Origin: Alnus glutinosa
Taxonomy: Eukaryota; Streptophyta; Magnoliopsida; Fagales; Betulaceae
DNA length: 64,000 bases
Direction of reading: 5' to 3'
Assembly: GCF_958979055.1 (NCBI RefSeq)
Contig: NC_084888.1
Span: 29,378,804 to 29,442,803, forward strand
The notes under the pieces were generated by a model. The model was not told the DNA's origin, did no database searches, and worked only from the letters and a program-made list of their open reading frames with translations. Made by a program: the position numbers and the translations under genes. Positions 10,772 through 23,539 of this stretch are shown here, one piece after another. Every line of letters starts with the position of its first letter. The stretch's first letter is position 1.

Positions 10772-12927
10772 TGCCAGTGTGCTTTAGCATTCGGTTAATT
10801 CCGAAATGTGATCTCTGGTCTCTAAATTTTGTTAGCATTCTTCATATAAATTTTCTAGAGAAAATTTACTGAATGAAGTAGGTGAAATCCGTAACTGTAT
10901 AGATCTCACAAGAGGGCTCTTCCATAGGTTTTACAAAGTAGTTAGGCCATTATAGAGTGTATATATAGTAAAACACCATTTTACTATCATAAATGGCCCT
11001 TTTTGAATTGGAAGTTCAAAGCATACACTTAAAAGTTTCCATCAGATTCTCTTATCTTGCTTGTAAGTGGAAAGAATGTTTCAGGGTTTGTTTACAATTT
11101 CTATCACCTCATGGTTTTTGTTAGATTCCAGAAAAACAAGATATCATTGTTAGAAGTCTGTTTTTCTCTCTTCGCTAATATTGGAGCATGCCAGTTGAAT
11201 TGCTAATAATTTAATGAACTAAATAGGTATTCTATAATTACAAATATATTAAAAAATTAAAGGGATAATTATTAAAAATATGATATCAAGCAAGTCAGTG
11301 TTAGTGTGTTATGCGTTCAAACTTAAGGTCCCAAGATCTATAATAGAAATTGAAAATTTGAAAGACATAAGTTGGAGTCTTCATAGGCTTGATGCTAATT
11401 GACAAGATTTATGCATATTAATCTTTGTTTACCAACTTCTTATCACTCTGTTCTTGTTAAAGCTTAGGTCAGGTTATGGTTCAATCTATTTTGAGGGAGC
11501 ACTTGTAGATTCTATGCATTGTAGGTTTGTTTAGCCCCCTCCTGAACAAGTTATCCCAACGACAAATGTGCTATTATTGTTACGTCTAGACTCTAGATAG
11601 GGAGTTCTGGCCTTTAGTTACCCTTGTTACCCTTTTTTTCTCAAGGAATTTGCCTACTTATTTCATGTCCATCTTCCTTCTCCCTGTGGGTGTTGCAAAC
11701 CATATAGAAAAGCTTCAACGAGATTTCTTATGGGTTGAGTTAGGAAAGAGTTTAAATTTCACCTTATAAATTGATCCAATATTTGATTAATTATGTACTG
11801 TTGAGAAGGAAGAGAGACATGAAAATGCATGTGAAGAGGGGAATAAGTTAATATCATATGTACATACACATAACCAACCTCTTCTTGGGCTGACATAACT
11901 TCAACAACCCAAGCTTACCTCATTTGAAGTCGCTCTCATCCTTTTTTAAATTTTGAGTCGAGTAATTACGGGTTTGAGGCCCACCAAAAGCCCATAAGGA
12001 TAATGTCTGACTGAGCCCACAACCCAAAAGATCCCCAGCCCATTCCACGTCAATCAGACTAATTAATTAATTAATTAGTTGTACCCTTGCCGGAATTCAT
12101 GATCCCGTCTGTCCCGATGTTTGTCCCATCAAAAGCTGTCATCGTTTCCTCGTTAATTTAGAAATCAAATTGACATTTATCTTATATAATTATTTCATAA
12201 TACTCTTCTCTCTTGAAAAAAACTTGCTCAAATTCCAAAGCATATTCTTTTAACCACATTGTTATAGCTCAGGGAATTTTTATTTTTATTTTTTAGATTT
12301 TAGATTTTTTTTTTAAAGAAAAAAAATTTGAAGATCTCTTCCAATATAAATAAAAGAGACTAAACGGTTAAATGTTCAGAGTTACAACAATTCTTTAATA
12401 AACTAAGTCAGAGGCAGAGGTGAAGTTGCATCTATTTATGTAAAGTCAGATTCAAATCATTACAGATTACAGCTGTTAAAAGATAATTTAGACAACACAA
12501 GATATCTCTACGTTGTATGAATTTTTTTTTAATATTTTTTTTTTTAAAAAAAAAAAAAATTTAATGAATTTAAAGACTAATTTTATTATTACATTATCTG
12601 AAATTATATTGCAATCTATCTAAACAACGCCAAAAAAAAAAAACGCAAACAGGGGGAGATATGTATGGGACCCAAGTGGAAAGTGAAGAGACAACTGTTG
12701 ACATATAAATCTTCCAACTGAATGCACCAAATCTGAACCGTCCAAAACCCGCGTGGTCCCCATACCCTGTGACAATTTTATCTTCTTCTCTTGTTGTTTG
12801 TGTTGGGAAGAGCAACCAAACCAAAATACAAGAAAAAACAGAGCTTGTTCTTGAGATTAACGTTGTAGAGTTGTTGGAGCTTTTTTCCTGTTCTTCCACT
12901 TCCTTTTCTCGCTCTTGTTGTGCTTCA
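10772..12927. other. intergenic between the RING-H2 and HDR1-like genes
   Basis: It holds the 3' flank of the RING-H2 gene and the promoter and 5' UTR of the HDR1-like gene. There are AT-rich tracts and poly-A/T runs near 12520-12560. No additional gene is seen. A long minus-strand frame at 12594-13142 overlaps the first exon of the next gene and has no protein character. Confidence 0.6.
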
Positions 12928-15900
12928 ATGGAAAACCAGAACCAGGAGAGGGAAATGAAGAAGGTGGATGGGGCTTTGGTAGGGTTCTCTCCTGTCTCTT
13001 CCCCTCGGATTTTTTGGAAATCCCGAAAGAGATCAGGTAGTATCAGTTTTCTTTCTCTCTGTTGTTGACTTGTTGTGATGTTTTTGCTTGATTTTAGAGA
13101 CACACCCCCAAAGACCCAACCCTTATCCATATTGGAATTCAATAGTTTTACTAGTTGTTGGTTGGTTTTGGCTCCTTTAATTCTTACTGATTTCTGAAGC
13201 CGACTTCTAACTCCCCCATCTTTGTGGAGATTCTCCTATAGCGTTCTGTTCATCATTTTCTGATTCCTTTTCTTACCCAGAAAACAAAATGTCAAATTCA
13301 TTTGAAATTTTCACCTTGTGAAGGAAAATCATGCTCCAGCTAATCCCTTGATTATATTGAATTAATATTATTAAAGAATTCGTCTGTGCCACAACCATGT
13401 GTGTGGTTGTTGAAGCTTTCTGAAGAGAGAGAGAGACGTAAGAGGAGTTGCTGACTTTGCTCGTACGTTACTCTCTCTCTCTCTTGGCCCCCTCATTCTC
13501 GTTAGACTTTTTGTTTCTTTTAATTTATCTTAAATTTCTTGTCTGGTGCAATAGTAATTACGGTTGGGCTGTTAACAAGCTCACATCCTTTCATCGGTCA
13601 GATCCACCTTTTCTATTTTATATTTACTTTCCTATATATACACTATTCTTCTTCTTCTTCTATTCTATCTATAATTTCTTTTAGTTTCTTTTGGCTTTTG
13701 GCCAAGTTGCCTCTTAATTATTTTATAAATTTTATTTTATTTTTTTTTGAATTTATTAAATTTGAGGAATTGAAAATATGGCCTCAAGTAGGGGCTAGGG
13801 CACATGGTCTATCTAGTTTTCATTTTTGTGGGGGTGAATCACATGGTGTGGTTTGGTAACCAATTAATGTCATTTTCATATTATTGCATAGTCATAATTA
13901 ATGGCACATATGTTGTAGAAAATTACCTCTCCATTTAATATTGGATGTTGACGTATTTGCTCTCTTACTTTATTCATTTATTGATTCATCACGTTTTTTT
14001 ATTGGGGGTTTTTATATGTAAGAAAGAGAGAATTTTCTCCACTTCCATAAGGGAAAGTACAGTTCATTGAGGATAATATGGACAAAATATTTCATCAAAC
14101 CCCAAAATACGGGCTCACAAACCCTTCTGACGGGGCATTTTTTGTTTGACGGTGCTCCACAAAATTGTGTTTCTCTTTGAGAATTAGAAGTGCTATATGT
14201 GCTGTACTAACTAGGGTAACCAAGGAATGTACTATATATGCTTAACATAAGATTCAGCTTTGGACTAGAAAAAAAAAAAAAAAAAAAAAAAAAAAATTAG
14301 GGTATGCTTGAAAATGGTTTTGAAAATTGTTTTTTTTGAGTTTTGAAAAGTGTTTTGTGTTTTGAATTATATGTTAATGATTTTGAGAAAAAGTGTGTTT
14401 TTATTTTAAAAAGAAGTGTTTTTGAGAAGATTAACATAAATTTCCTTCCAAACTAAGTTGGATGAATTTTTGTCTATTCCTTTCCTTTATTTCTTTCAAG
14501 TTTCAGCTATCCTATAGGGGTTTTCTTCTTTTAATGTATGTATAGGGCTGATTCTTTTCTGTAATATTATGTTTCTTAATGGTAGTATAGTATTTGTTAA
14601 TATTGCCATTCCCATGTGCTGAACCTGTTGGAATTCTGTCTATCAGAATCAGTGGTATATATGTGTGGTACCCTAGTGCTTATAGATGTCAACACCCAAT
14701 TCCTTGGGGGCTAAAACCTAGGATTCCTAAGTGTGTGCTTTTATATTTCTTGGGAGGTGCTACTTTTTAAATCCTCCTTTCTGAGATCTTTTCTGGATTG
14801 GGTCATTGCTCACGGTCCCAACTTCTATTCAAGGAATTTGGTAGATCTGATTGGCTTTCTAGATTGTAAAAGCAGCTAGCTTTTGGTGCTCTTGTTTCTC
14901 TTGTATAGCAGCTAGTTCTGTGGTGCTATTGTTTTCTTGTATACTTTTCGTATATGAGGAATTTCCTCTTTCTTTTAATAAAATTTCTTATTATTATTCA
15001 TCAAAAAAAATATTTCTTTGGATTTGTTTAAGAAATGAATCTGTACCTACCATGCCCAAACATATGGCACAGTTTCTTTTATTTGCACCTTTAGTGATTT
15101 AGGCTACTGCAAAATATATTTTACTACAAGTGGATCTCTTAAAATCATGTTAGGTTGTTTTTGGACTATTGATGAAAATGTAGTTGCATTGGCAATTTCC
15201 ATTTTACTTTCCGTTTCTTATTTTTCATTCATTTGTAAAGTAATGCACTCAAAATGTGAAGCATAAAAAGTTTGAAGTGAACTGCGAATAAAATACGGCT
15301 CTTTTATCTATGTTGTGTTCCATACAAGCATCTAGATAGAAAGCCTTTGCGGTTGGATATGTCACAGAACTTTGCAACCATTCACCAGTAGTTAGGTGAG
15401 CAATGGAGGGAGGAGTCATACCATCAGTCCTCTTTGGTGCCCTTAGTTGGAGAACATTCTTTCTTCGAAAAGCGTTTTATCATTCAACTCTTTAAAAATG
15501 GCAAAAAATTATGTAAATGTTTTTTTTTTTTTTGATAAGTAAGAAAAGTTTTATTAGAAAAAGCGTAAGGCGCCCCTAAGTACACATGGAGTATACATAG
15601 GAACAACCAAAGCCAACCCACCAAAAGCACCCAACAAAACCCTAGAGCCCAAAAGGATCACCCGAGAAAAGCCCACAAAAGAACCCAACTTATGTGAATG
15701 TTAGAGGATGAAGTTTCACCTTAAAAGGCCCTGAGAATTAAGAGTGGATCTTTCAGTATGAATCACTACTTATATGCATAACTGCATGTTTAGGGCTATG
15801 GAGTGTGCCTTATATCTAGCATGGTGGCATCACCAAATCCAATTTTTTGTTAGATGCACACTCTCCACCTATGCAGAATTCCCTTTATATTCACAATGTG

Positions 15901-16644
15901 GAACACTAGAAACGGCATAGTCATATTGCCTCCCTATTATGTTTGATGCATCGATAGTATATAAATATGCAGTGTCTCTAAGTTTGTTGGAACTAGAATA
16001 GTAACTTGTTTCCAACAGCTAGCGGGAGGAACTTAGACAAGGTAACAGAAGACAATGCTAATGAAACACCCAACAAGCAGGAGGACCCTATGATTGAAGA
16101 GAATGCACAGGAGGACTCTACTGCAATTTCTGAGCTCTCTGAGCGTCGAAAGGCTCTGTTTGAACCATTGGAACCTGTAATGAATATAAATGGCCGACGA
16201 CCATCAGCTGAATCCTTACTCCCTCCACCCGACTTTGACTCTACAAGCTATCCCCGAGGCTGGCTCATTGGTAAGAAGAGGAAGCTAGTCAATGTGGATG
16301 TTGTTGAGAGCATGCGGAAGATTGCCATCCAGGAAATGAACAGAAAGGTATTATTTCTTTCCACAACCACACACTGTTCTGCAAACACAGTTACCATTGT
16401 TGCATTAAAAAATGAGCCATATTGTGGGTTATACATACAGGACCGAGAGATCGATGGCCTAAATCAGCAACTAGAAGAAGATGGTCGGTGCCTAGAACAC
16501 CTGCAGCTTCAGCTTCTGCAAGAACGAAGCAAACGTTCAGAGGTCGAGAGAGATAATGCAATGCTACAAGACCAGATATCCATGTTGATGAACATGTTAC
16601 AAGACAACGAGTCGATGGGGGAAGAAGACCCAAATGAACCATAG
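12928..16644 (+). CDS. HDR1: HEADING DATE REPRESSOR 1-like protein (213 aa, 3 exons)
   Basis: Exons are 12928-13036, 16019-16347 and 16441-16644 (642 nt, phases 1 then 0). The N-terminus has the family phrase [18 protein letters not shown]. The middle has [29 protein letters not shown] and [18 protein letters not shown]. The C-terminal third is a predicted coiled coil rich in Leu, Gln and Glu, ending in an acidic tail. This matches my memory of plant HDR1 proteins, where the rice gene delays flowering under long days and is linked to SnRK1/OsK4 and heading-date regulators. The function in this species is inferred. KKRK could act in nuclear import. Intron 1 is 2982 nt and contains two LINE fragments. 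Length is close to the family norm. Confidence 0.85.
14752..15009 (+). mobile_element. candidate truncated LINE 3' end in sense orientation
   Basis: The segment ends in ttattcatcaaaaaaaa, close to the TTACTTATC-plus-A tail of the other copies. It contains cttgtatacttttcg and ttaataaaatttctt, both resembling the tail region of 15522-15689 read on the opposite strand. A 9-bp direct repeat, atatttctt, lies at 14743-14751 and 15010-15018. More diverged than the other copies. Confidence 0.45.
15522..15689 (-). mobile_element. 5'-truncated LINE insertion (168 bp) in HDR1-like intron 1
   Basis: On + it begins with a T-run and gataagtaag, so on - it ends CTTACTTATC plus A's. It is flanked by ttatgtaaatgtt (15509-15521) and ttatgtgaatgtt (15690-15702), a 13-bp target duplication with one mismatch. 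Confidence 0.82.
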
Positions 16645-17377
16645 TTGGTCGTTTGCTTTGTTGTTTGTTTGATTGTTTATTCTTTTGTAGATTTGTTGGA
16701 AAGAGTTGAATGGAATCATACAAAAATAGCTTATATATAATAGCATAGATTGTTGGTACTGCTAGTACATGGATATGATAAATTGCTTGTAACAGAGTTC
16801 CAATCTCATATATTTAATTATATATTGGGGTGATCTGTATGTTAATCAAAAAATTATGTAGCAAATGAAAATGGCCGTGTTGAGGGCCAGCTCAAGGAAG
16901 AATGCCTTCTTACAGTCGCTAGTTATGGTGGCTGGTTGGGGTTCATATGCTCAGGATTTCTTCCTTTCTTTTTTCCCCAATATTACCAATGTACACTGGT
17001 GCCCTAGGGTTAATTGGTTTTTCCTGTTAGAAGACTCTGTAGGTTGATTTGTGACCATACAGAGAATCTGTAATGCAAAAAATAAAACATCTGGTGCCCT
17101 AGGGTTAATTGGTTTTTCCTGTTACAAGACTCTGTAGGTTGATTTGTGACCATAGAGAGACTCTGTAATGCAAAAAATAAAACATCTGCATGGGATGTAC
17201 TACAAAAACAGATACAAAAGGATTCACTAACATATATACACAGGGTATTACATATAATGTGCTTTAGTTTACTACCCAACACCAGCTTCACCATATGAAC
17301 ACAGCTTCACCGATATTCACAGGGGACAGAACCACCTAAAGTTGCATGCTTCTCATAAGAAGACTAGTTGCGGATCA
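16645..17377. other. shared 3' flank of convergent HDR1-like and ASG1-like genes
   Basis: Only 733 nt separate the two stop codons, so the 3' UTRs may approach or overlap. The stretch holds a 95-bp tandem duplication and no coding frame of note. Confidence 0.6.
16996..17185 (+). repeat. tandem duplication, 2 x 95 bp
   Basis: Unit 1 (16996-17090) and unit 2 (17091-17185) both begin ctggtgccctagggttaatt and end aaaaaataaaacat. Only a few bases differ, which implies a recent duplication. Confidence 0.92.
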
Positions 17378-20300
17378 CTATCTAGCTTGATAATCAGAAT
17401 CTTCTGGCAAGCTGAACAAAAACTGTGGGAGAGATGCTATCCTTGGAAGGTTGACAAGAAGCTCAGCAAACGAGTCCTTCCTTGTCATAGCCAGTGCCTG
17501 TTTGCAGCCAGAAATATCATTGGACTCACCATCAGTTGCAGGAAATTTCTCTGCAGGCTTACTTTCTTGTGCTGCTTCAGCAACAGCTTCATCTATCTTC
17601 TGATCACCATTTTCATCAACATCATCATCACGTTTGGCTGGCGAGTTTTGTGCAATTGAAGGATCTTTCTGTATAAGGCAGCAAAGCGAATCGACCCTTG
17701 ACATGAGTGACTGCTCATCAAACACTGATGCTGATTGAGTCTCGCTAAACAAGTATTGAGTAATCTCCAGAATGTCTCTTCTATGTTGTTTGATGCCAGA
17801 AAAGATGGAATTGTCAGATGTCACCTGTTCTGCAATGCAATGTTCAATGTGGTTCACTATATCACTCATAGACATCGATGGGTGAAAACCAGGCACTTTA
17901 ATTTGATCCAAATGGCCAAGCAACTTCGAACTCTTGCCTCCAATGCTCCTTATTTCTTCAATTGTATGAGTGTCCATCAATAAATATAAGACACTAGTTA
18001 GACCAAGAACAATTGCAAGGTAGCGGTGTGAAAAAAACTAAAGGCGGATACTCTTGAAATGGTTCAATGGTTATCAAATGACCAACCTCAGGAACTAATT
18101 CAATAATAACATAGTAACAAAGCTTTACACATACTATGGAATCAAGTACTGGTACACAATGACACTGCATGCTAAAATAACAGCAAACATTCAGACATCC
18201 ATCTGCTACCACTCCTAGAAGATATCGTTATCAAATGAACAGTGAGCAAATAATTTTTGGTTGTTTTTCATATTTTTATCAAAAATAATTTCTGTAATGC
18301 AATGCAGTATCAGACAGCTTTTTTGAATACCCTCTTTCTAATAACTTTTCTTCACAGTTTGTTAAGCCCTTGAACAAACCAATGGCTAGACGCAATTCTT
18401 TCATGTCTGTCATAATGTTGCTATTGATCAATACATCCAATGTTTAAGAAATATGTTGATATTTTTTCCTAAGTAATATATCACCAAATCGTCTATTGAA
18501 CATATTATTAACTTATTACTATGGCAAGGAATCAGTGAGATGCTATTAATTCTAGATTATCAACTATGTATTAGCAGCTGTAATTCAATTCAACTAAGCT
18601 TAAATCCCAACTAATTGGGGTCAGCTACATGGACTTTTACACCCTTTGGCCCTATCTATTAGTAACTGCAATTTGATAAACTAAAATGACAAGGAATTAG
18701 TGAAACGTATGAGATTATTTTTCTAAAGAAACCATATAAAAAAGGAATAACAATATTAAGTTCATCCAGAGATGGAGTTCCATACGGATTCAGTCTTGAA
18801 CCTATGTACAGAAGAAGACAATCATCCTTGAACAATGAAGGTGAGAAAATGTAGAATTGTTTTTTTTTTTTTTTTTTTTGACCAGTACAAAATGTAGAAT
18901 TGTTACAAATGGAGCAATAGAATGTTGACAAATCTATACGCTTATTAAATGAAGGGCATGCAACTATCATCATATCAAATTCTAATTCAACAGAGAGATG
19001 AATAAATGGTTTTTTTTTTAATAAGTAATGTAGATGAATAAATGCTATGTTAGCTTTAAGTATATCACGTGACATTCACTTCCAGGCTCACAATTTTTAC
19101 CTGAGCTGGATGAAGAAGCTTCCTGGGAAAAATTTTCAGGGGCTCTACCAACAAAATCTTGTTCACTTTTTGAGGAAGATGAATGAGCTCCAGAAGGTGA
19201 TGCCACATCTCCCAAATCAAGGAAAGTAGATCTCTCTTCACTTGTTAAATCAAACGGAAGGCCGGATTCATTTGGATCCTCAAACACAGCTACTTTCGGA
19301 TCGAAGTATGGACACTCTAACACAATCTCTGGTCGTTGACTTAGAAAGTTGAGTCGAGGATCACATTGCATTAGCTTTTCGAAGTGCTTGCCCATCGTGC
19401 CTTGTGGGCACTGTAGAAAATGTCGCCTGTGACAATATCAAAAACCCGCATCAGCATCACATTTAGAATCCTAATGATTTTATATTTTTGATTAGTTGCA
19501 TGATGCTTGTTAAATCACTGGTTGCCCTAAAAGCTTAAGCTAATAAAAAATAATGAATTTAATCATTTAATTAATTCTTTAATACTTCCTCTCACGTGTG
19601 GGCTAAAACTTCATCTTAAGTAAAGCTGTACGTGGAATATTTTAACTGAAATGAGGGGTAAGCTGTAAAGTCAAGGTTCAAACTCAAAGACATTTTCTCT
19701 GATACCATGTTAAATTATTGTTTGTTCCAAAACTTAAGCTAATAGGAAATGGTAAATTTAATCGTTGAATTAATACTTTATTATTGCTAAAGGAGCCACT
19801 CTTCATATTAAAACTTTATAAACATTTTTAAAAAAATAAAAAATAGAAAGCCAATAAACCAAAAGGAATGGGCAATTCTTTATTATTTTCGAAAAACAAA
19901 TATTCAAAGCTCTCTATTCGACTTACATAAACAACAAAAACCTGCATCATCCATTCATGTTTACGACACCCATACCAACGTTTTTGTTACAAGAACAGTT
20001 TGTCTCAAACTGACATATGAAAAATGTATGATTTTAATATATTAAGATATGAAATAGCAGACACAAGATAGTGTATATATATGCTCCCTATTCTCAAATT
20101 GTTACACGTTCGTGAAGATGACTTTAAATCACATAACTTGTGACCATAGTTTTTTTAAGTCCATTTGCAAGGTATTGTACTCCGTTCGAGGTGAGAGTAA
20201 CCATGAAGGTATCTAGCTAAGTATTTTAAATTTAGGTATTCAATACTTAAAAAGGTACATAAACAATAGTAGAAAACAATCATACAATAATTAACAGAGA

Positions 20301-20548
20301 ACTCATAAATAATTTGAAAGCAATTCAGACCTACTTTAACGGAGTAATCAAAGAACAGGGCAAAGAATGTTTTCAAGGAAAACTTTCTTATCTTTTTTTT
20401 TTTTTCCTAAAATGATTTATCTAAATAACTTAGAACTAAATGAAAACAAAAGAATTAGTAAAACAATTAAAATACCAACCAGTATCAGCAAATTGTTTTG
20501 GAACATAATAAAACAGTAGCTCAGATCACACAAGCATGCGCGCACACA

Positions 20549-20589
<41 letters not shown>

Positions 20590-23539
20590 GTACAATAGCT
20601 TACATAAAGTATATGCCACAAGTCGTGTAAAAGGGGGGGAAAATAAAAAGAAAAAACATAATTCTCTGCACACAAAACACATCTAGAATGACTCATGTTT
20701 TAGTCTTTAAGTCATCAAGCATTTTAGAAATGCCAAGCCTTGAGGTGAGCCACAAGAAAACTTTTCAAAAGCCAAGTGAAGCGCCTGATATGGCACTAGT
20801 CTTTGAGGGCCCGAGCATGGCCCAGCATTGCTGTGAGTGAAAATGAGGCATTTTGAGAAAAATTAAACATTAAAAAAGATGAAGGAAAAAAAATTACAAT
20901 CCGGTCCAATGTAATATGAAAGAATTAGATAAATACTCAATCAGAGGTTCAGGTCAAATTGTCAATAATGGACCCTCATATGGCTACTTGGAAGACTTAA
21001 ACCAAATTCCCACAACTTGCTCATAAATAAGACAAACAAGTCATAGGAAGAAAAACCAGCATACCATTAGCATAATTTGTTTAGGAAATTGCGGCAAATG
21101 CCTTGAGAATCACTTACAGGCAGGGCTCAAAGAATATGAATCAAGACAAATTCTGAGGGCTAATGATAGCTGATAAACAAAGGCAAATAAATGAGGCAGA
21201 CATGAAGGACACAGTTCTGAATTTGAAACTTCCCCTAATTTTTCAGATAGGCACATTCCACTTCCTAATTTAAGGGAGCCAGATCACACCACATGAAAGA
21301 GCCTTCCTCCTCCATATGATGGCAAACCAATTTAGCCAACATTTCCAACAGAGACTCCGGGTAAATCCTCTTCTTTATATATAAAACAAAACTGAGTAAA
21401 GGTAATTCTTGTGAGTTACTTATCTATTACCCAAAGTTATGGAAACTAGCACTAGTTTGCAACAAATTAAGAACTGTGCCTAGTCTTGGAGCACATGCAC
21501 TATTCTATAGTTCCACAAGTGATAACTTCAAACCCTTGTAACTTTTGGCTACAATTGGGGAATTTTTCACATGCACCGTTCTATTAGTTAAAGACCAAAG
21601 TACTTGAATAATAAAACAGTTTATGACCATGGAAAAGATAAGAAATGCTCAAGAAAACAAAGAAGAATTATGCTTGTTGCCAACCCCCCCCCCCCCAAAA
21701 AAAAAAAAAAGAAGGAATATATGACACATTGGTCTTCTAAACACAGTCCTTGGGAAAAGGAATTTCAAATCCTGTGTGGTATTATACAGCTATGCGTTTA
21801 ACCCATGGAGTTATGCATGCAGCCAGTAACTGCACGACCTGCACATGCCCTATCTGGGGACCCGTAAAAGGAGATTTGTGAGGTTTGTGGATAATTAAAT
21901 TTTATTTTTTTTCATTATTGTTCTCTTGTGTTGTATCTATACCATAAATACAGTTAGGATCACATTGAATTAATGTAAAAGTGGTTTTATTGTATTCTAA
22001 ATTTATGGTGCAACAATAATACATTTTCTTAGATCATTGGTCTACTGGTGGGGAAAGTACTTCACTATATCAAGTCAAAATATTAATGGATATGAATGTT
22101 ATTTAGGAGATTAGCCACATGTATGCAGTAAACTAGTTAACTTGTTGACCCCAATATTCAAATTCGAAATTTCAATAATCTTTTATCATTTTACGATTCC
22201 TTAAACTTTTCCTAACAGGCTAACACCTATAGCGTATTTGTCCATACAGTCACTTACATAGACATGTGGGTGAAACAGACCAATATCATGACCAAGAATG
22301 ATACTTGCAGGGTTAAATTTCTTCTCTGTAATGACTAGAAGATCAGATGTATTACCTATTTATGCTAGCTTGTCCACCTGTAAAATCTGATGTTGCCTGC
22401 CATAAGGTGTGCTTCCTAGGTTGTGGATTTGTTTCCCTAAAGAAAAGGGGCCGTCTAGCGAGCTGCATCATACAAGAACACCAGTCTATAATCACAATCT
22501 AAATTACACAACAATGATCATGATAATAAGAAAATAACTATCACACAAACACATGCGACTTACCACAACATCCAAAGTCCCTGGTTCATCATCTGGATAG
22601 TTTGCTTTGATAGCAACAATATCTGACCACTGAATTTCAATTTTATTCTTAAGACTGCCATCAAGAACTTCCCACACAAGCTTATGCTTCATAAAGTAAC
22701 ATTTTGCCACTAAGTCTCCTTCATACCTCGACTTATACTGCAAACCAATAGATTTAAAAATCAATACCAAGCCCCCCCCCCAAAAAAAATAAAAATAAAA
22801 ATTAAACATGCTTTTTAATCTGAATTGAATCCGGAATCAATTGTAGATATTAGATATACCTCCCACGTCCCAATTTTAAGGATGGAGCCTGGAAAATTAG
22901 AAGCCTTGAGCTTATCACCGGCACCCTTGTGATCTTTTTTGCATAGGGTCGCCAAATTGGAAGCATTTTCTTGAGAGAGCCTCATTTGAATCAAATCCAA
23001 AAGGGACGGGCTCTTTCGGAGACGCAAACCAAGCGGGCTTGGCTCATCCAGGGGATTGCACATAGAGGGCGGGGTAGCTAAGTCGCCAGGTTCTGAATTC
23101 CATTGCTGCGAAAAACAATGCAAGGAAATGAACAACTCCGACTACTAAAGAAAAAAACATTTATGCCTGTGTTTGGTGGCTGAGAAAATGAAGGAAAATT
23201 AATACAAAGCAGGTTTAAGCTCATGGGTTACAGAAATGATGATCAATCTAGCATAATAACGAAATAAAATCACATTTAAGCCACGGGTGATAGCCCACGG
23301 TCGATGTGCTTTATAAAGGGGGTGAAAGAACACAATTTTAATCTCGCTCCGTTTGGTTGATAAGAAAGTGTGGGAAATAAAAGGAATTCAGCTCAAACCT
23401 GTAGAGACGGATCGAGTTTGGATCGCTTGTGAAGCGGGCCGAGTTGTTCCTCCAACGAGTCCTCAACCTCTTCCTTCACCCCAACCTTTTTCCGGCACTT
23501 GGGGTCCGAGTCCATCCCCGAGTTCATTATCTGAACCAT
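17378..23539 (-). CDS. ASG1-like plant protein of unknown biochemical role (523 aa, 6 exons)
   Basis: Exons in order of transcription are 23539-23399, 23105-22860, 22737-22564, 22462-22356, 19426-19101 and 17955-17378 (1572 nt, phases all consistent). The conserved core is LGLRLRKSPSLLDLIQMRLS, then LKASNFPGSILKIGTWE, RYEGDLVAKCYFMKHKLVWE, IEIQWSDIVAIKA, FFRETNPQPRKHTLWQATSD, RRHFLQCPQG and CPYFDP. The C-terminal half is acidic and Ser-rich, ending in a short Leu-rich segment. From memory this matches the family of Arabidopsis ALTERED SEED GERMINATION 1 and its relative, sometimes labelled ATP-dependent DNA helicase. I see no Walker A motif or helicase motif, so that label looks wrong. The last acceptor (attgaag|AAATAAGG) is chosen because it keeps the frame but has a weak pyrimidine tract. 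Intron 4 is 2929 nt. Confidence 0.8.
18586..18656. mobile_element. short SINE/RTE-like fragment in ASG1-like intron 5
   Basis: The phrase ctaattggggtcagctacat is a piece I recognise from widely dispersed plant SINE or RTE-type retroposons. The flanks tattagcagctgtaatt (18569-18585) and tattagtaactgcaatt (18657-18673) agree at 14 of 17 positions, which suggests a decayed target duplication. Confidence 0.5.
18862..18888 (-). mobile_element. 27-nt retro-insertion with a different tail
   Basis: A T-run followed by gaccagtac is enclosed by a perfect 16-bp duplication, aaaatgtagaattgtt, at 18846-18861 and 18889-18904. On the minus strand this is GTACTGGTC plus poly(A), unlike the TTACTTATC tail of the other copies. 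Confidence 0.8.
19009..19031 (-). mobile_element. 23-nt LINE-tail insertion
   Basis: A T-run followed by aataagtaatgt is flanked by agatgaataaatg at 18996-19008 and 19032-19044. The TTACTTAT core ties it to the common LINE tail family. Confidence 0.78.
20551..20587. repeat. GA microsatellite
   Basis: About 18 GA units lie in intron 4 of the ASG1-like gene. Confidence 0.9.

Noticed and set aside
12594..13142. 182-codon minus-strand frame over the start of the HDR1-like gene
   Set aside because: It lies opposite the promoter and first exon, has no domain, and its composition mirrors the sense strand.
13448..13859. Frames in HDR1-like intron 1
   Set aside because: Phe/Ser/Leu-rich translations of a pyrimidine-rich intron, with no homology recognised.
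17342..17983. Plus-strand frames opposite the last exon of the ASG1-like gene
   Set aside because: Shadow frames. The minus strand has the conserved protein with matching splice phases.
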